From JAGAJR01 sp048463395 (GTDB lineage Bacteria; Pseudomonadota; Alphaproteobacteria; RF32; CAG-239), in the NCBI GenBank assembly GCA_048463395.1, contig DBFWPL010000009.1, positions 1-44,603 on the forward strand: DNA of 44,603 nt, written 5' to 3'. The notes under the pieces are model-generated. The model did no database searches and was not told where the DNA came from. It saw only the letters and a list, made by a program, of their open reading frames with translations. The position numbers and the translations under genes are program-made. This document shows positions 33,557-39,817 of this stretch, piece after piece (positions within the stretch are counted from its first letter, which is position 1; each line of letters opens with the position of its first letter).

Positions 33557-33665
33557 AATCAACAAATGGTGCGGCCTGCTGTGCAATTATCGGACTAAAA
33601 ATTATGATAAATTCAAACAACTTTGCTATAAAATTGAGATGTTTGAAGATAAAGAATATATTTGA
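33534..33665 (+). pseudogene. Open frame with the WCGLLC motif, copy 1
   Basis: Reads MKLLKTPEINKWCGLLCNYR then TKNYDKFKQLCYKIEMFEDK. The segment from W12 onward has a homologue at 34778-34867. Comparing the two copies shows mostly synonymous third-position changes (AAT/AAC, TTC/TTT, AAA/AAG, CTT/TTG, GAG/GAA), which shows this frame was under coding selection. Either a small gene overlapping the preceding one or the 3' half of a frameshifted gene. Confidence 0.5.
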
Positions 33666-33710
33666 AAATCAAAATTTATTTTTATAGTATATCCCAAAAG
33701 AGAGGTTACT

Positions 33711-33809
33711 ATGAGAACATTTTTTCTTTTGTGTTTGTTTTTTACCAATTTCCCGCTTTGGTTGTTTTGGTTTATCTTCTTAAAAGATAAATATAATGAC
33801 CCAGTATAA
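33711..33809 (+). CDS. 32-aa small membrane protein before the NERD gene
   Basis: Reads MRTFFLLCLFFTNFPLWLFW followed by FIFLKDKYNDPV. AGAGAGG stands about 7 nt before the ATG. Almost the whole chain is one hydrophobic, aromatic-rich helix with a charged tail, so a single-pass membrane peptide is predicted. The stop is 10 nt before the NERD gene, so the two are likely co-transcribed. Toxin-like or subunit-like roles are possible; sequence alone does not decide. Confidence 0.55.
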   Translation: MRTFFLLCLFFTNFPLWLFWFIFLKDKYNDPV

Positions 33810-33819
33810 GTAATAAAAT

Positions 33820-34617
33820 ATGGAAATAATTTTATTTATATTTTTTGTTGCCGCAAGTATCATCTTTAGGATTTTTCAACCTAAAATTAAAGGATATTTA
33901 GGAGAGAAGAGTGTTGCAACAATTCTTTCATTCCTTCCCTCTGATAAATATAAAATAGTTAACGACATTCTGATTAAGTCAAATGGCAGAACTATCCAAA
34001 TAGATCATCTTGTCATTTCTATTTATGGAATATTTGTTATTGAAACAAAAAATTATAAAGGATGGATTACAGGATCAGACAATTCCGAATATTGGACTAA
34101 AAATATGTTTGGTAACAAATATAAATTTTATAATCCAATTAAACAAAATAAAGCTCATATTTTAGCCCTAAATAAACAATTAGGAATAAGACTTAACAAT
34201 TTTATACCGATTATCGCTTTCTCAAATAGGGCAGATTTAAGAATCAATACAGCTTATAATGTTATTTATACCACTCAGATTAATAGACTAATAAAAGAAT
34301 ATACCGATATAAAATTTCAGGAAACCGACATTCAAAAGCTATATGAAAAAATTTCGCAGCTTAATATTGTGTCTCCTGAAGCGAGAAAACAACATATTTC
34401 AGAAGTACGAAATATTATTGCAACAAAAGAACAAATGATACAACAAGGGATTTGTCCGAGGTGTGGGCACTCTTTAGTTTTTAGAAGTGGAAAATATAGA
34501 GATTTCTTTGGATGTAACAACTATCCAAAATGCAGGTTTACAAAACCAATTGAACAACGAAATAACTATTTTTTGAATAAATTAGCAAAGAAATTTATAA
34601 AAAGCTTATTAAAATAA
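33820..34617 (+). CDS. NERD-domain nuclease-like protein with C4 zinc finger
   Basis: A 265-aa protein. A short N-terminal transmembrane helix (residues 2-15) precedes a NERD domain (about 22-130). KGYLGEKSVATIL holds the conserved Glu; QIDHLVISIYGIFVIETKNYKGW holds the Asp and the E-x-K of the PD-(D/E)xK nuclease fold. At about 208-245 a topoisomerase-type zinc finger CPRCG-x-CNNYPKC follows (CxxC and C-x5-C pattern). Zinc-finger NERD proteins are presumed DNA-processing nucleases and are common in defence and mobile regions. AT-rich codon use and neighbours fit acquisition. Confidence 0.85.
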   Translation: MEIILFIFFVAASIIFRIFQPKIKGYLGEKSVATILSFLPSDKYKIVNDILIKSNGRTIQIDHLVISIYGIFVIETKNYKGWITGSDNSEYWTKNMFGNKYKFYNPIKQNKAHILALNKQLGIRLNNFIPIIAFSNRADLRINTAYNVIYTTQINRLIKEYTDIKFQETDIQKLYEKISQLNIVSPEARKQHISEVRNIIATKEQMIQQGICPRCGHSLVFRSGKYRDFFGCNNYPKCRFTKPIEQRNNYFLNKLAKKFIKSLLK

Positions 34618-34666
34618 TATGTTATCGGACAGGGATTTGATTGAATAAAATATTGGGTTTCTCACA

Positions 34667-34783
34667 AAAAGTCCGATAATTCTGCAAAAATTGCCATTCT
34701 CAAAACCTAAAAAATCGGACTAAATAAGCTATTGTTTAAAAGCAAAAAATCCGCAATAAATGCGGAAATCCTAAAAATGGTGC
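34667..34783. repeat. 117-nt direct repeat, copy 1, upstream of the phosphotransferase gene
   Basis: Imperfect direct repeat with 35802-35918. It contains the inverted pair AGTCCGAT/ATCGGACT (34670-34677/34714-34721), then a conserved TTGTTTAAAA and a hairpin TCCGC/GCGGA that acts as a terminator on the minus strand, and ends in AAAAATGGTGC. In this copy TGGTGC is the beginning of the WCGLLC gene fragment. Confidence 0.8.
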
Positions 34784-34867
34784 GGCCTGCTGTGCGATTA
34801 TCGGACTAAAAACTATGATGAATTTAAGGCTTTGAGTAGGAAGATTGAAGCATTTACTCAATTTTAA
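34778..34867 (+). pseudogene. WCGLLC gene fragment, copy 2 (5'-truncated)
   Basis: Reads WCGLLCDYRTKNYDEFKALS then RKIEAFTQF, stop TAA. The frame is closed by TAA two codons before the Trp, exactly where the 117-nt repeat joins. It is homologous to 33567-33665, sharing WCGLLC, YRTKNYD, FK and KIE-F. Confidence 0.65.
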
Positions 34868-34906
34868 AACATAAATTTATATCATCCTCTTAATGGGAGA
34901 ATGGAT

Positions 34907-35803
34907 ATGAAACATTTGACACAAGAAAATGCTGATAATTTGAATTTTATTAAGCAGCTTTTAACGCAAAACGGTTTTTCAAAGATTAAAACGATTACGT
35001 GCTTGCAAAGTGGTTCTCGGTCATTGGCTTATTATGCTGATGATTATATTGTGCGATTTCCCAAAGCTGAAATTATTTGGCAAACGATGAAGCGCGAAAA
35101 AAATATCATTGATATAATTTATCCTTACTTAATGCCAACTTTTGCAAATAAAATTCAAAAAATTGATTTAATGAATAACGAATATCCTTTTTCTATCTCA
35201 AAGCGTATTAACGGTAAAATTTGTGATGGTCGTCCGGAAAGTGAATATGCAATGCTTTATCAAAACCTAAACGCTAAACAACAAGAAAAATTAGCTTATG
35301 ATTTGGCTCAATTTTTCAATATAATGCATCAGATTGATTACAAGATGTTGGATATTCCAGCGTCGACTGAAGCGATTGATAATTGGGATGTAGCGGTAAG
35401 AGAGGATTTTGATTTTGAAAAAGCTCGGCAAGCTTTGTTAGTTTATAAAATTGATTTGAATAATTATAGGGTAGCGGCATCTGATACAACAATGGCTCTG
35501 TGCCACAACGATTTGAGCGGAAGCAATGTCTTATTGAATCCGGAAAGAGAAGATGTTTTAACAGGTATCATTGACTTTGGAAATACGGTGGTTATGCCAA
35601 AATATCAAGATTTTTTCCCTTTGTATAAGATTGACCGTAAATTGGCGGTTGATACGCTGACGGAATATAACAAAATAACATCTTCACCAATAGAACAGAA
35701 GCAAATTGATTCCATGGTGTTATCCTATATCGGCTTTGGATTAGCTCAAAGTAAAGATGGAGCGTCCCCGTATTTTATGAAATTACTCAAGCCTTTTTTA
35801 TAA
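34907..35803 (+). CDS. Aminoglycoside-phosphotransferase-family kinase
   Basis: A 298-aa APH/choline-kinase-fold protein. YIVRFPKA carries a possible ATP-binding Lys (about residue 54). LCHNDLSGSNVLLN is the Brenner motif with catalytic Asp and Asn (about 202-215), and GIIDFGNTVVMPKYQDF carries the metal-binding Asp (about 224). The family includes antibiotic kinases (APH, Mph) and metabolic kinases; the substrate is not predictable and resistance should not be assumed. GGGAG lies 7 nt before ATG 34907, so the ATG at 34901 is rejected. It is flanked on both sides by the 117-nt repeat and its stop codon overlaps the start of copy 2. Confidence 0.82.
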   Translation: MKHLTQENADNLNFIKQLLTQNGFSKIKTITCLQSGSRSLAYYADDYIVRFPKAEIIWQTMKREKNIIDIIYPYLMPTFANKIQKIDLMNNEYPFSISKRINGKICDGRPESEYAMLYQNLNAKQQEKLAYDLAQFFNIMHQIDYKMLDIPASTEAIDNWDVAVREDFDFEKARQALLVYKIDLNNYRVAASDTTMALCHNDLSGSNVLLNPEREDVLTGIIDFGNTVVMPKYQDFFPLYKIDRKLAVDTLTEYNKITSSPIEQKQIDSMVLSYIGFGLAQSKDGASPYFMKLLKPFL

Positions 35804-35918
35804 AAGTCCGATAATTTGTAAAAAATTGCTATTTTAAAAACCTTAAAAATCGGACTAGGTAAGTGCTTGTTTAAAAACAAAAAATCCGCTACTCAGGCGG
35901 AAAACTTAAAAATGGTGC
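35802..35918. repeat. 117-nt direct repeat, copy 2, downstream of the phosphotransferase gene
   Basis: Same order as copy 1: AGTCCGAT/ATCGGACT (35805-35812/35849-35856), TTGTTTAAAAA, a minus-strand terminator hairpin TTCCGC/GCGGA near 35884-35902, and AAAAATGGTGC. Here TGGTGC is the CCA end of the duplicated tRNA-Thr 3' tail, so this copy probably contains the ancestral terminator of tRNA-Thr. Confidence 0.8.
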
Positions 35919-35931
35919 CGCTAGTAAGAAT
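35913..35931 (-). repeat. att-like direct repeat, distal copy of tRNA-Thr 3' end
   Basis: Exact copy of 36094-36112 (minus strand ATTCTTACTAGCGGCACCA). Starts at the same tRNA position (T-loop A58) as the tRNA-Val duplication. Confidence 0.9.
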
Positions 35932-36060
35932 GTAAATTCCCATTGCTTTCAGCAACGGACCCCTTTCGTGTCGTAAGCCTCGCACTTCTTAAAATCGTGC
36001 TCGCCAACTATCCACTCCGGACATTACTTCGTAAGTCCGCCCCCAACTATGGCATAACCA

Positions 36061-36092
36061 TAAAAAAAACCTCCTTAAAGGAGGTCTTTTTT
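36061..36092 (-). terminator. Terminator after tRNA-Thr, supplied by the element
   Basis: On the minus strand AAAAAAGACCTCC-TTTAA-GGAGGTTTTTTTT directly follows the CCA end. Same position as the terminator after tRNA-Val but with a different stem. Confidence 0.9.
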
Positions 36093-36093
36093 A

Positions 36094-36168
36094 TGGTGCC
36101 GCTAGTAAGAATCGGACTTACGACCCCACCCTTACCAAGGGTGTGCTCTACCACTGAGCTATAGCGGC
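36094..36168 (-). tRNA. tRNA-Thr(GGT)
   Basis: 75 nt with encoded CCA. Acceptor GCCGCTA/TAGCGGC, D-arm GCTC/GAGC, anticodon arm CACCC-TTGGTAA-GGGTG with anticodon GGT, T-arm GTAAG-TTCGATT-CTTAC. Its 3' end is copied at 35913-35931 and its first 21 nt at 36318-36339. Confidence 0.97.
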
Positions 36169-36194
36169 ATAATAATATCTTTTTCCGGTAGAGC

Positions 36195-36339
36195 CCACCC
36201 ACAAGGGTGTGCCTTCGGCATCTAAGCTCTCTGCGGTTGCTGTTACTTCCCTTGCTCTCTAAGATGTTTCGAAGAGCTTACAGACAAAATTGATATACCA
36301 TATCAATTTTACTTAGCACTACCACTGAGCTATAGCGGC
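36195..36339 (-). pseudogene. Broken tRNA-Thr copy upstream of the intact gene
   Basis: On the minus strand the first 21 nt of tRNA-Thr (GCCGCTATAGCTCAGTGGTAG) reappear at 36339-36319, with one more match beyond each end. They are followed by about 105 nt of unrelated sequence, then a degenerate anticodon-like arm CACCC-TTGT-GGGTG (36209-36196). The insert contains a perfect 11-bp hairpin AAAATTGATAT/ATATCAATTTT (36286-36296/36300-36310). It looks like a tRNA-Thr duplicate interrupted in the D-loop and decayed. Confidence 0.6.
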
Positions 36340-36504
36340 AAAAATTAACTGTATGAGAACATACCCAAGCATTTAAATAAAATCAAGTATATTTTTTAAT
36401 AAATGATAATTTTTCTCATAAAACGCCTTTTGTAACAAAAATGTCATGTTTTTGTCTAAAAAAGAACTTGTTTGGGCAGCAAAAATATGATACTTTATTT
36501 TACA

Positions 36505-36577
36505 TAAAGAGATTATTTTGTTTATTAGATGCAGTAATTCCGGTAGGAATTTTCTGATAGCCCAAATAATCTCTTTA
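36505..36577. repeat. Long inverted repeat before the 83-aa gene
   Basis: TAAAGAGATTATTT (36505-36518) and AAATAATCTCTTTA (36564-36577) are a perfect 14-bp inverted pair. The interior continues as CAG/CTG and AATTCC/GGAATT stems, giving a 73-nt near-complete hairpin. No U-tract follows. It could be a structured leader of the gene at 36618 or a palindromic miniature element. Confidence 0.6.
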
Positions 36578-36617
36578 CTTATTATACACTCTGTTAAATC
36601 CAAAATTAAGTAAAGCT

Positions 36618-36869
36618 ATGGCAAAGTATCAAAAAATGTCCACCGAAGAGAGAGCCGCAAGAAAAGTTACAAAACGTGAACGTCTTGCTCAGATGAAAGA
36701 ACAGATGATTGAAGAGTATGAGGGGTTCACGCTTTCTGAACTGGCCGCCGAACTCAACAATCTGCTCAATTCGTTTGACCGCGAGGAAGTTCAGCTCCGT
36801 ATCAACGTCCTCCGCACCCTCATCAAAGATGCCGAGTCCGATATGGATTTGGATTGGGGAATGGACTAA
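36618..36869 (+). CDS. Conserved-looking small charged protein
   Basis: An 83-aa protein with no recognised family. Residues 1-32 are basic and helical (STEERAARKVTKRERLAQMK), residues 36-75 are amphipathic helices (LSELAAELNNLLNSF, LRINVLRTLIKDAE), and the end is acidic (DMDLDWGMD). The charge polarity suggests nucleic-acid contact at one end. Weak ribosome site. Core-like codon use; ends at a strong terminator. Confidence 0.7.
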   Translation: MAKYQKMSTEERAARKVTKRERLAQMKEQMIEEYEGFTLSELAAELNNLLNSFDREEVQLRINVLRTLIKDAESDMDLDWGMD

Positions 36870-36899
36870 GGACAACGCCTCTTTCTCTCAATAGGGAAA

Positions 36900-36945
36900 A
36901 CAAAGCCTTCAGATGTACAAACATCTGGGGGCTTTCCTATTTTTA
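36900..36945 (+). terminator. Terminator after the 83-aa gene
   Basis: AAAGCC-TTC-AGATG-TACAAA-CATCT-GGGG-GCTTT followed by CCTATTTTT. Confidence 0.75.
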
Positions 36946-37009
36946 AACTTGGTTATTTATTTTTTGCTGTTATATTAAAAGCAGTTAAAAAAGACCAGGG
37001 AGATTTAAA

Positions 37010-37528
37010 ATGAAGAAGTTTTTAACAGCCATGTGCGGTCTTGTTCTTTTGGCTGCTTGCTCAAAGTCCGAGCCGGTAAAATTAAACGGAAAAGAATTTA
37101 TGCTTTTGGATACCCCGTCCAATGCCTATGTAACCATCGGTTTTGATGAAACCGGAACTAAAATTGCCGGACAAGCACCCATCAACCGCTATATGGGAAG
37201 TTACCAAATTGACGGAGAAAATATGACCTTCAGTTCTATAGGTGTTACGATGATGGCCGGTCCTCAGGAGTTAATGAATGCCGAAAATTCATTTTTACAA
37301 GCTTTAACCAGAGTTCAAAGCTTTAAATTAGAAGGAAGAAAATTGATTTTGACAACGAATTCCGGAGAAAATTTGGTGTTTGAAGAGGTTGAACCGCAAG
37401 CTCCGATGACGGAAAATGAAGAAGCACCTTCTGCGGATGTCTTGACCGGAGAAGCCGAAGAGACAACCGAAGCCGAAGTGGAAATGGTTCCGGCTCAGGA
37501 ACAGGCTCCTGTTCAGACTGCAGAATAG
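37010..37528 (+). CDS. META/HslJ-domain lipoprotein
   Basis: A 172-aa lipoprotein. The signal peptide MKKFLTAMCGLVLLAAC ends in lipobox LAAC (Cys 17). A META domain follows (about 25-125): NRYMGSYQIDGENMTFSSIGVTMMAG matches the family's N-x-Y-x-G-x-Y and T-M-M-A-x-P elements, and MNAENSFLQAL the following helix. The C-terminal 45 residues are Glu/Ala-rich and disordered. HslJ relatives sit in the outer membrane and are linked to stress or novobiocin tolerance; the precise role here is unknown. Confidence 0.85.
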   Translation: MKKFLTAMCGLVLLAACSKSEPVKLNGKEFMLLDTPSNAYVTIGFDETGTKIAGQAPINRYMGSYQIDGENMTFSSIGVTMMAGPQELMNAENSFLQALTRVQSFKLEGRKLILTTNSGENLVFEEVEPQAPMTENEEAPSADVLTGEAEETTEAEVEMVPAQEQAPVQTAE

Positions 37529-37548
37529 TTTTTCTTTCCGAAAAAGTT

Positions 37549-37580
37549 TAAAAAACCTTTCATTCGAGAGGGTTTTATTT
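37549..37580 (+). terminator. Probable terminator between the lipoprotein gene and serS
   Basis: AAAAAACCTTTC-ATTC-GAGAGGGTTTTATTTT forms a stem with a short U-tract. Confidence 0.6.
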
Positions 37581-37722
37581 TGTGCAAGGGATGTTTGAAA
37601 GTTTTTGCGGACAATATTTTGTTGCGTATCCGTTAAATTCCTGTTGTATTTATTTCTAAAATTGATACTCTATCCTACTGTTAAAACCAAAAATATAAAA
37701 CAATTAATAGGACAAAGAAAAG

Positions 37723-39012
37723 ATGTTGGATATAAAATATATTGTCGAAAATCCCGACATAATCAAAGACGGTCTGTCTAAAAAAGGCTATCGTCAAGAA
37801 GATATTGATGTTGATGCGTTAATCGCCTTGCATAAAAGTATTAACAAATTAAAAACATCATCCCAGTCTTTGTCCGAAGAAAAAAACAAACTCAGCAATT
37901 CCATTAAATCCGCTTCTCCGGAAGACCGCCCTGCCATTATTGCCAAAAGCAAAGCCTTGGGCGAAGAACTTAAAAAAGAACAGGAAGAGCTTGCCGCCGA
38001 GCAGGAAAAGTTTGATGACATTATGTTACGGATGCCGAATATGCCGTCGGCGGAAAGCCCTGTCGGTAAAGATGATACGGAAAACGTGGTTCGCCGTAAA
38101 GTCGGAGAGCCGACAAAGTTTGACTTCACCCCTCGTGATCATATTGAATTAATGGAAATCAACGATTGGAGCGAAATGGAACGTATTGCCAAAGTTTCCG
38201 GTTCCCGTACTTATGCGATTAAAAATGAACTGTCCAAGTTGGAACTGGCAATGCATATGCTTGTTTTGGACAAGTTGCGTGATAACGGTTTTACGGTTAT
38301 TACCGTTCCGTCCATTTCTAAGGAAAAACCGTTATACGGACAGGGATATCTTCCGTTCTCCCGTGATGAAATTTATTATATGCCGGCTGATGACATTTAT
38401 CTTTCCGGTACGGCGGAATTGATTTTGAACTCTTTGCGGGCGGATGAAATTTTGCAGGAAAACGAATTGCCGATTTTATATGCCGGATTTTCTCCTTGCT
38501 TCCGTCGCGAGGCCGGAGCTGCCGGAAAGGATACCAGAGGTTTGGTCCGTGTTCACCAGTTTATGAAAACCGAGCAGTTTGTGATTTGTAAGAATGACAT
38601 AGCCGAGAGTGAAAAATGGCATCAAAAATTATTAGCCATTTCCGAAGAAGTTTTGCAGGATTTGGAACTGCCGTATCAGGTGTTGGAGGTTTGTACCGGT
38701 GACATGGGTGCTCCGAAATATCGCCAATATGACTTGGAGGCTTGGGTACCTTCTCAAAATTGTTATCGTGAAACCCATAGCTGTTCCAATATTACCGAAT
38801 GGCAGGCTCGCCGCACCAATCTGCGTTATCGTGATAATGCCGACGGTAAGGTAAAATATGTTCATACTTTGAACAATACCGGAATTGCCACTCCGCGAGC
38901 TTTAGTTCCGTTTATTGAAAACCACCAACAGGCAGACGGACGGGTTCGCATTCCGGAAAAGCTTCGTCCTTATATGGGTGGGGTTGAATTTATCGGAAAA
39001 GGCACTAAATAA
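37723..39012 (+). CDS. serS: Seryl-tRNA synthetase
   Basis: A 429-aa class II synthetase. An N-terminal coiled-coil arm (about 30-105) binds the long variable arm of tRNA-Ser. Motif 2 is FRREAGAAGKDTRGLVRVHQF and motif 3 GIATPRALVPFIENHQQADG; TAE in GTAELILNSL contacts serine. It charges tRNA-Ser and tRNA-Sec. AGGACAAAG-type ribosome site. A terminator-like stem follows. Confidence 0.98.
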   Translation: MLDIKYIVENPDIIKDGLSKKGYRQEDIDVDALIALHKSINKLKTSSQSLSEEKNKLSNSIKSASPEDRPAIIAKSKALGEELKKEQEELAAEQEKFDDIMLRMPNMPSAESPVGKDDTENVVRRKVGEPTKFDFTPRDHIELMEINDWSEMERIAKVSGSRTYAIKNELSKLELAMHMLVLDKLRDNGFTVITVPSISKEKPLYGQGYLPFSRDEIYYMPADDIYLSGTAELILNSLRADEILQENELPILYAGFSPCFRREAGAAGKDTRGLVRVHQFMKTEQFVICKNDIAESEKWHQKLLAISEEVLQDLELPYQVLEVCTGDMGAPKYRQYDLEAWVPSQNCYRETHSCSNITEWQARRTNLRYRDNADGKVKYVHTLNNTGIATPRALVPFIENHQQADGRVRIPEKLRPYMGGVEFIGKGTK

Positions 39013-39022
39013 TTCTAAGTCA

Positions 39023-39050
39023 TGAAAGGCTCGCGTTTGCGGGCCTTTTA
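39023..39050 (+). terminator. Terminator after serS
   Basis: AAAGGC-T-CGC-GTTT-GCG-G-GCCTTTT, placed 11 nt after the serS stop. Confidence 0.75.
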
Positions 39051-39071
39051 AACTTTCAGGAAGGAAGAAAA

Positions 39072-39743
39072 ATGGCAGAAATACAATTATTTTCGGATAA
39101 ACTGAAAGCAGTTTTGTTTGACTGGGACAATACACTGGCTGAAAGCCGGACACCATTGGTTTATGCCGTTAACAAGGTATTGGAAGAATATGGCATGCCG
39201 GATTGGAACGTGGTAAAACAACGTAGGGATAATGACCTGTCTTTTCGGGATAATTTCCCTCGCATTTTCGGGAACAAAGCCGGAGAGGCTTATGATAAAT
39301 ATTCCAAGATATATTTGAAAAACGTTGCCCGCCTGATTTCTAGCTTTGAGGGAGTAAATGACGTTCTGAAGTTTTTGCGGAAAAAACAAATAAAAATTAT
39401 TGTTATGACCAACAAAGACCGCAAACTCCTTGATTTTGAACTGCCGTTGTTGTTTGAACCGGAAATGTTCGATCGGATTGTAGCCGGACATGAAGCTCCG
39501 AGAGACAAGCCTTACGGAGAGCATGCTTTATATGCGTTAAACGGCATAGTAACACCGGAAGAAATTAATAAAGATACGGTCTGGGTCGTAGGCGACAGCC
39601 CTCAAGACAGCCGGTGTGCCGCTGCTGTTCAGGCTCTTCCGATACGTATCGGAAAACCGATTTGGGGCGATGAAGGGGACAAATGTCCGGATATCGTCTA
39701 TTTTGATACTTTTTGTGATTTTTACAAAGCTCTGATTTCTTAA
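39072..39743 (+). CDS. HAD-superfamily phosphatase (phosphoglycolate phosphatase-like)
   Basis: A 223-aa HAD hydrolase. Motif I is LFDWDNTLAES (two catalytic Asp), motif II VMTNKD, motif III Lys in RDKPYG, motif IV VVGDSPQDSRCA. A helical cap lies between motif I and II (about 25-95), as in the Gph/PGMB group. Substrate unknown. AGGAAGG is 7 nt before the ATG. Confidence 0.88.
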   Translation: MAEIQLFSDKLKAVLFDWDNTLAESRTPLVYAVNKVLEEYGMPDWNVVKQRRDNDLSFRDNFPRIFGNKAGEAYDKYSKIYLKNVARLISSFEGVNDVLKFLRKKQIKIIVMTNKDRKLLDFELPLLFEPEMFDRIVAGHEAPRDKPYGEHALYALNGIVTPEEINKDTVWVVGDSPQDSRCAAAVQALPIRIGKPIWGDEGDKCPDIVYFDTFCDFYKALIS

Positions 39744-39817
39744 AGAAAATTAGCGAAATTTTAAGTACCGACATATATAATTGCCCATTATTTATAAATT
39801 GTTTGGTGTTGGATGAA

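Larger units (their letters stand above)
35913..36093 (-). mobile_element. tRNA-3'-end-targeting structured element, copy 2 (tRNA-Thr)
   Basis: Read on the minus strand from 36093: terminator, TTATGGTT, a GGGCGG block, hairpin GGAC-TTAC-GAA-GTAA-T-GTCC (36038 to 36019), conserved block GGAGTGGATAGTTGGCGAG, hairpin GCAC/GTGC (36000-35997/35985-35982), conserved CGAGGCTTACGA with ACGAAAGGGG, hairpin CCGTTGC/GCAATGG (35958-35952/35946-35940), GGGAATTTAC (35941-35932), and a 19-nt copy of the tRNA-Thr 3' end (35931-35913). The order is the same as after tRNA-Val, with changed but still paired stems. About 181 nt, no protein. Confidence 0.75.

Noticed and set aside
33377..33586. Minus-strand 69-codon frame
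   Set aside because: Opposite the WCGLLC fragments, whose synonymous changes support the plus strand; it has low-complexity Phe/Leu content.
34907..35803. Antibiotic resistance gene call
   Set aside because: Only the general APH fold is supported; the family includes many metabolic kinases, so no drug substrate can be claimed.
34667..35918. Integron cassette array
   Set aside because: No integrase, no attC core (GTTRRRY/RYYYAAC) is visible and there is only one cassette; the junction is a tRNA-tail-like TGGTGC instead.
6269..36093. A single large island between tRNA-Val and tRNA-Thr
   Set aside because: The tRNAs are on opposite strands, differ in sequence, and 20 kb of ordinary core genes lies between them.
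36195..36340. Self-splicing intron in a tRNA gene
   Set aside because: The interruption is in the D-loop, not the anticodon loop, is only about 105 nt, and the downstream half is decayed; no group I core is visible.
36373..36603. Minus-strand 76-codon frame
   Set aside because: It covers the long inverted repeat, lacks a ribosome site and has a composition expected of random AT-rich DNA.
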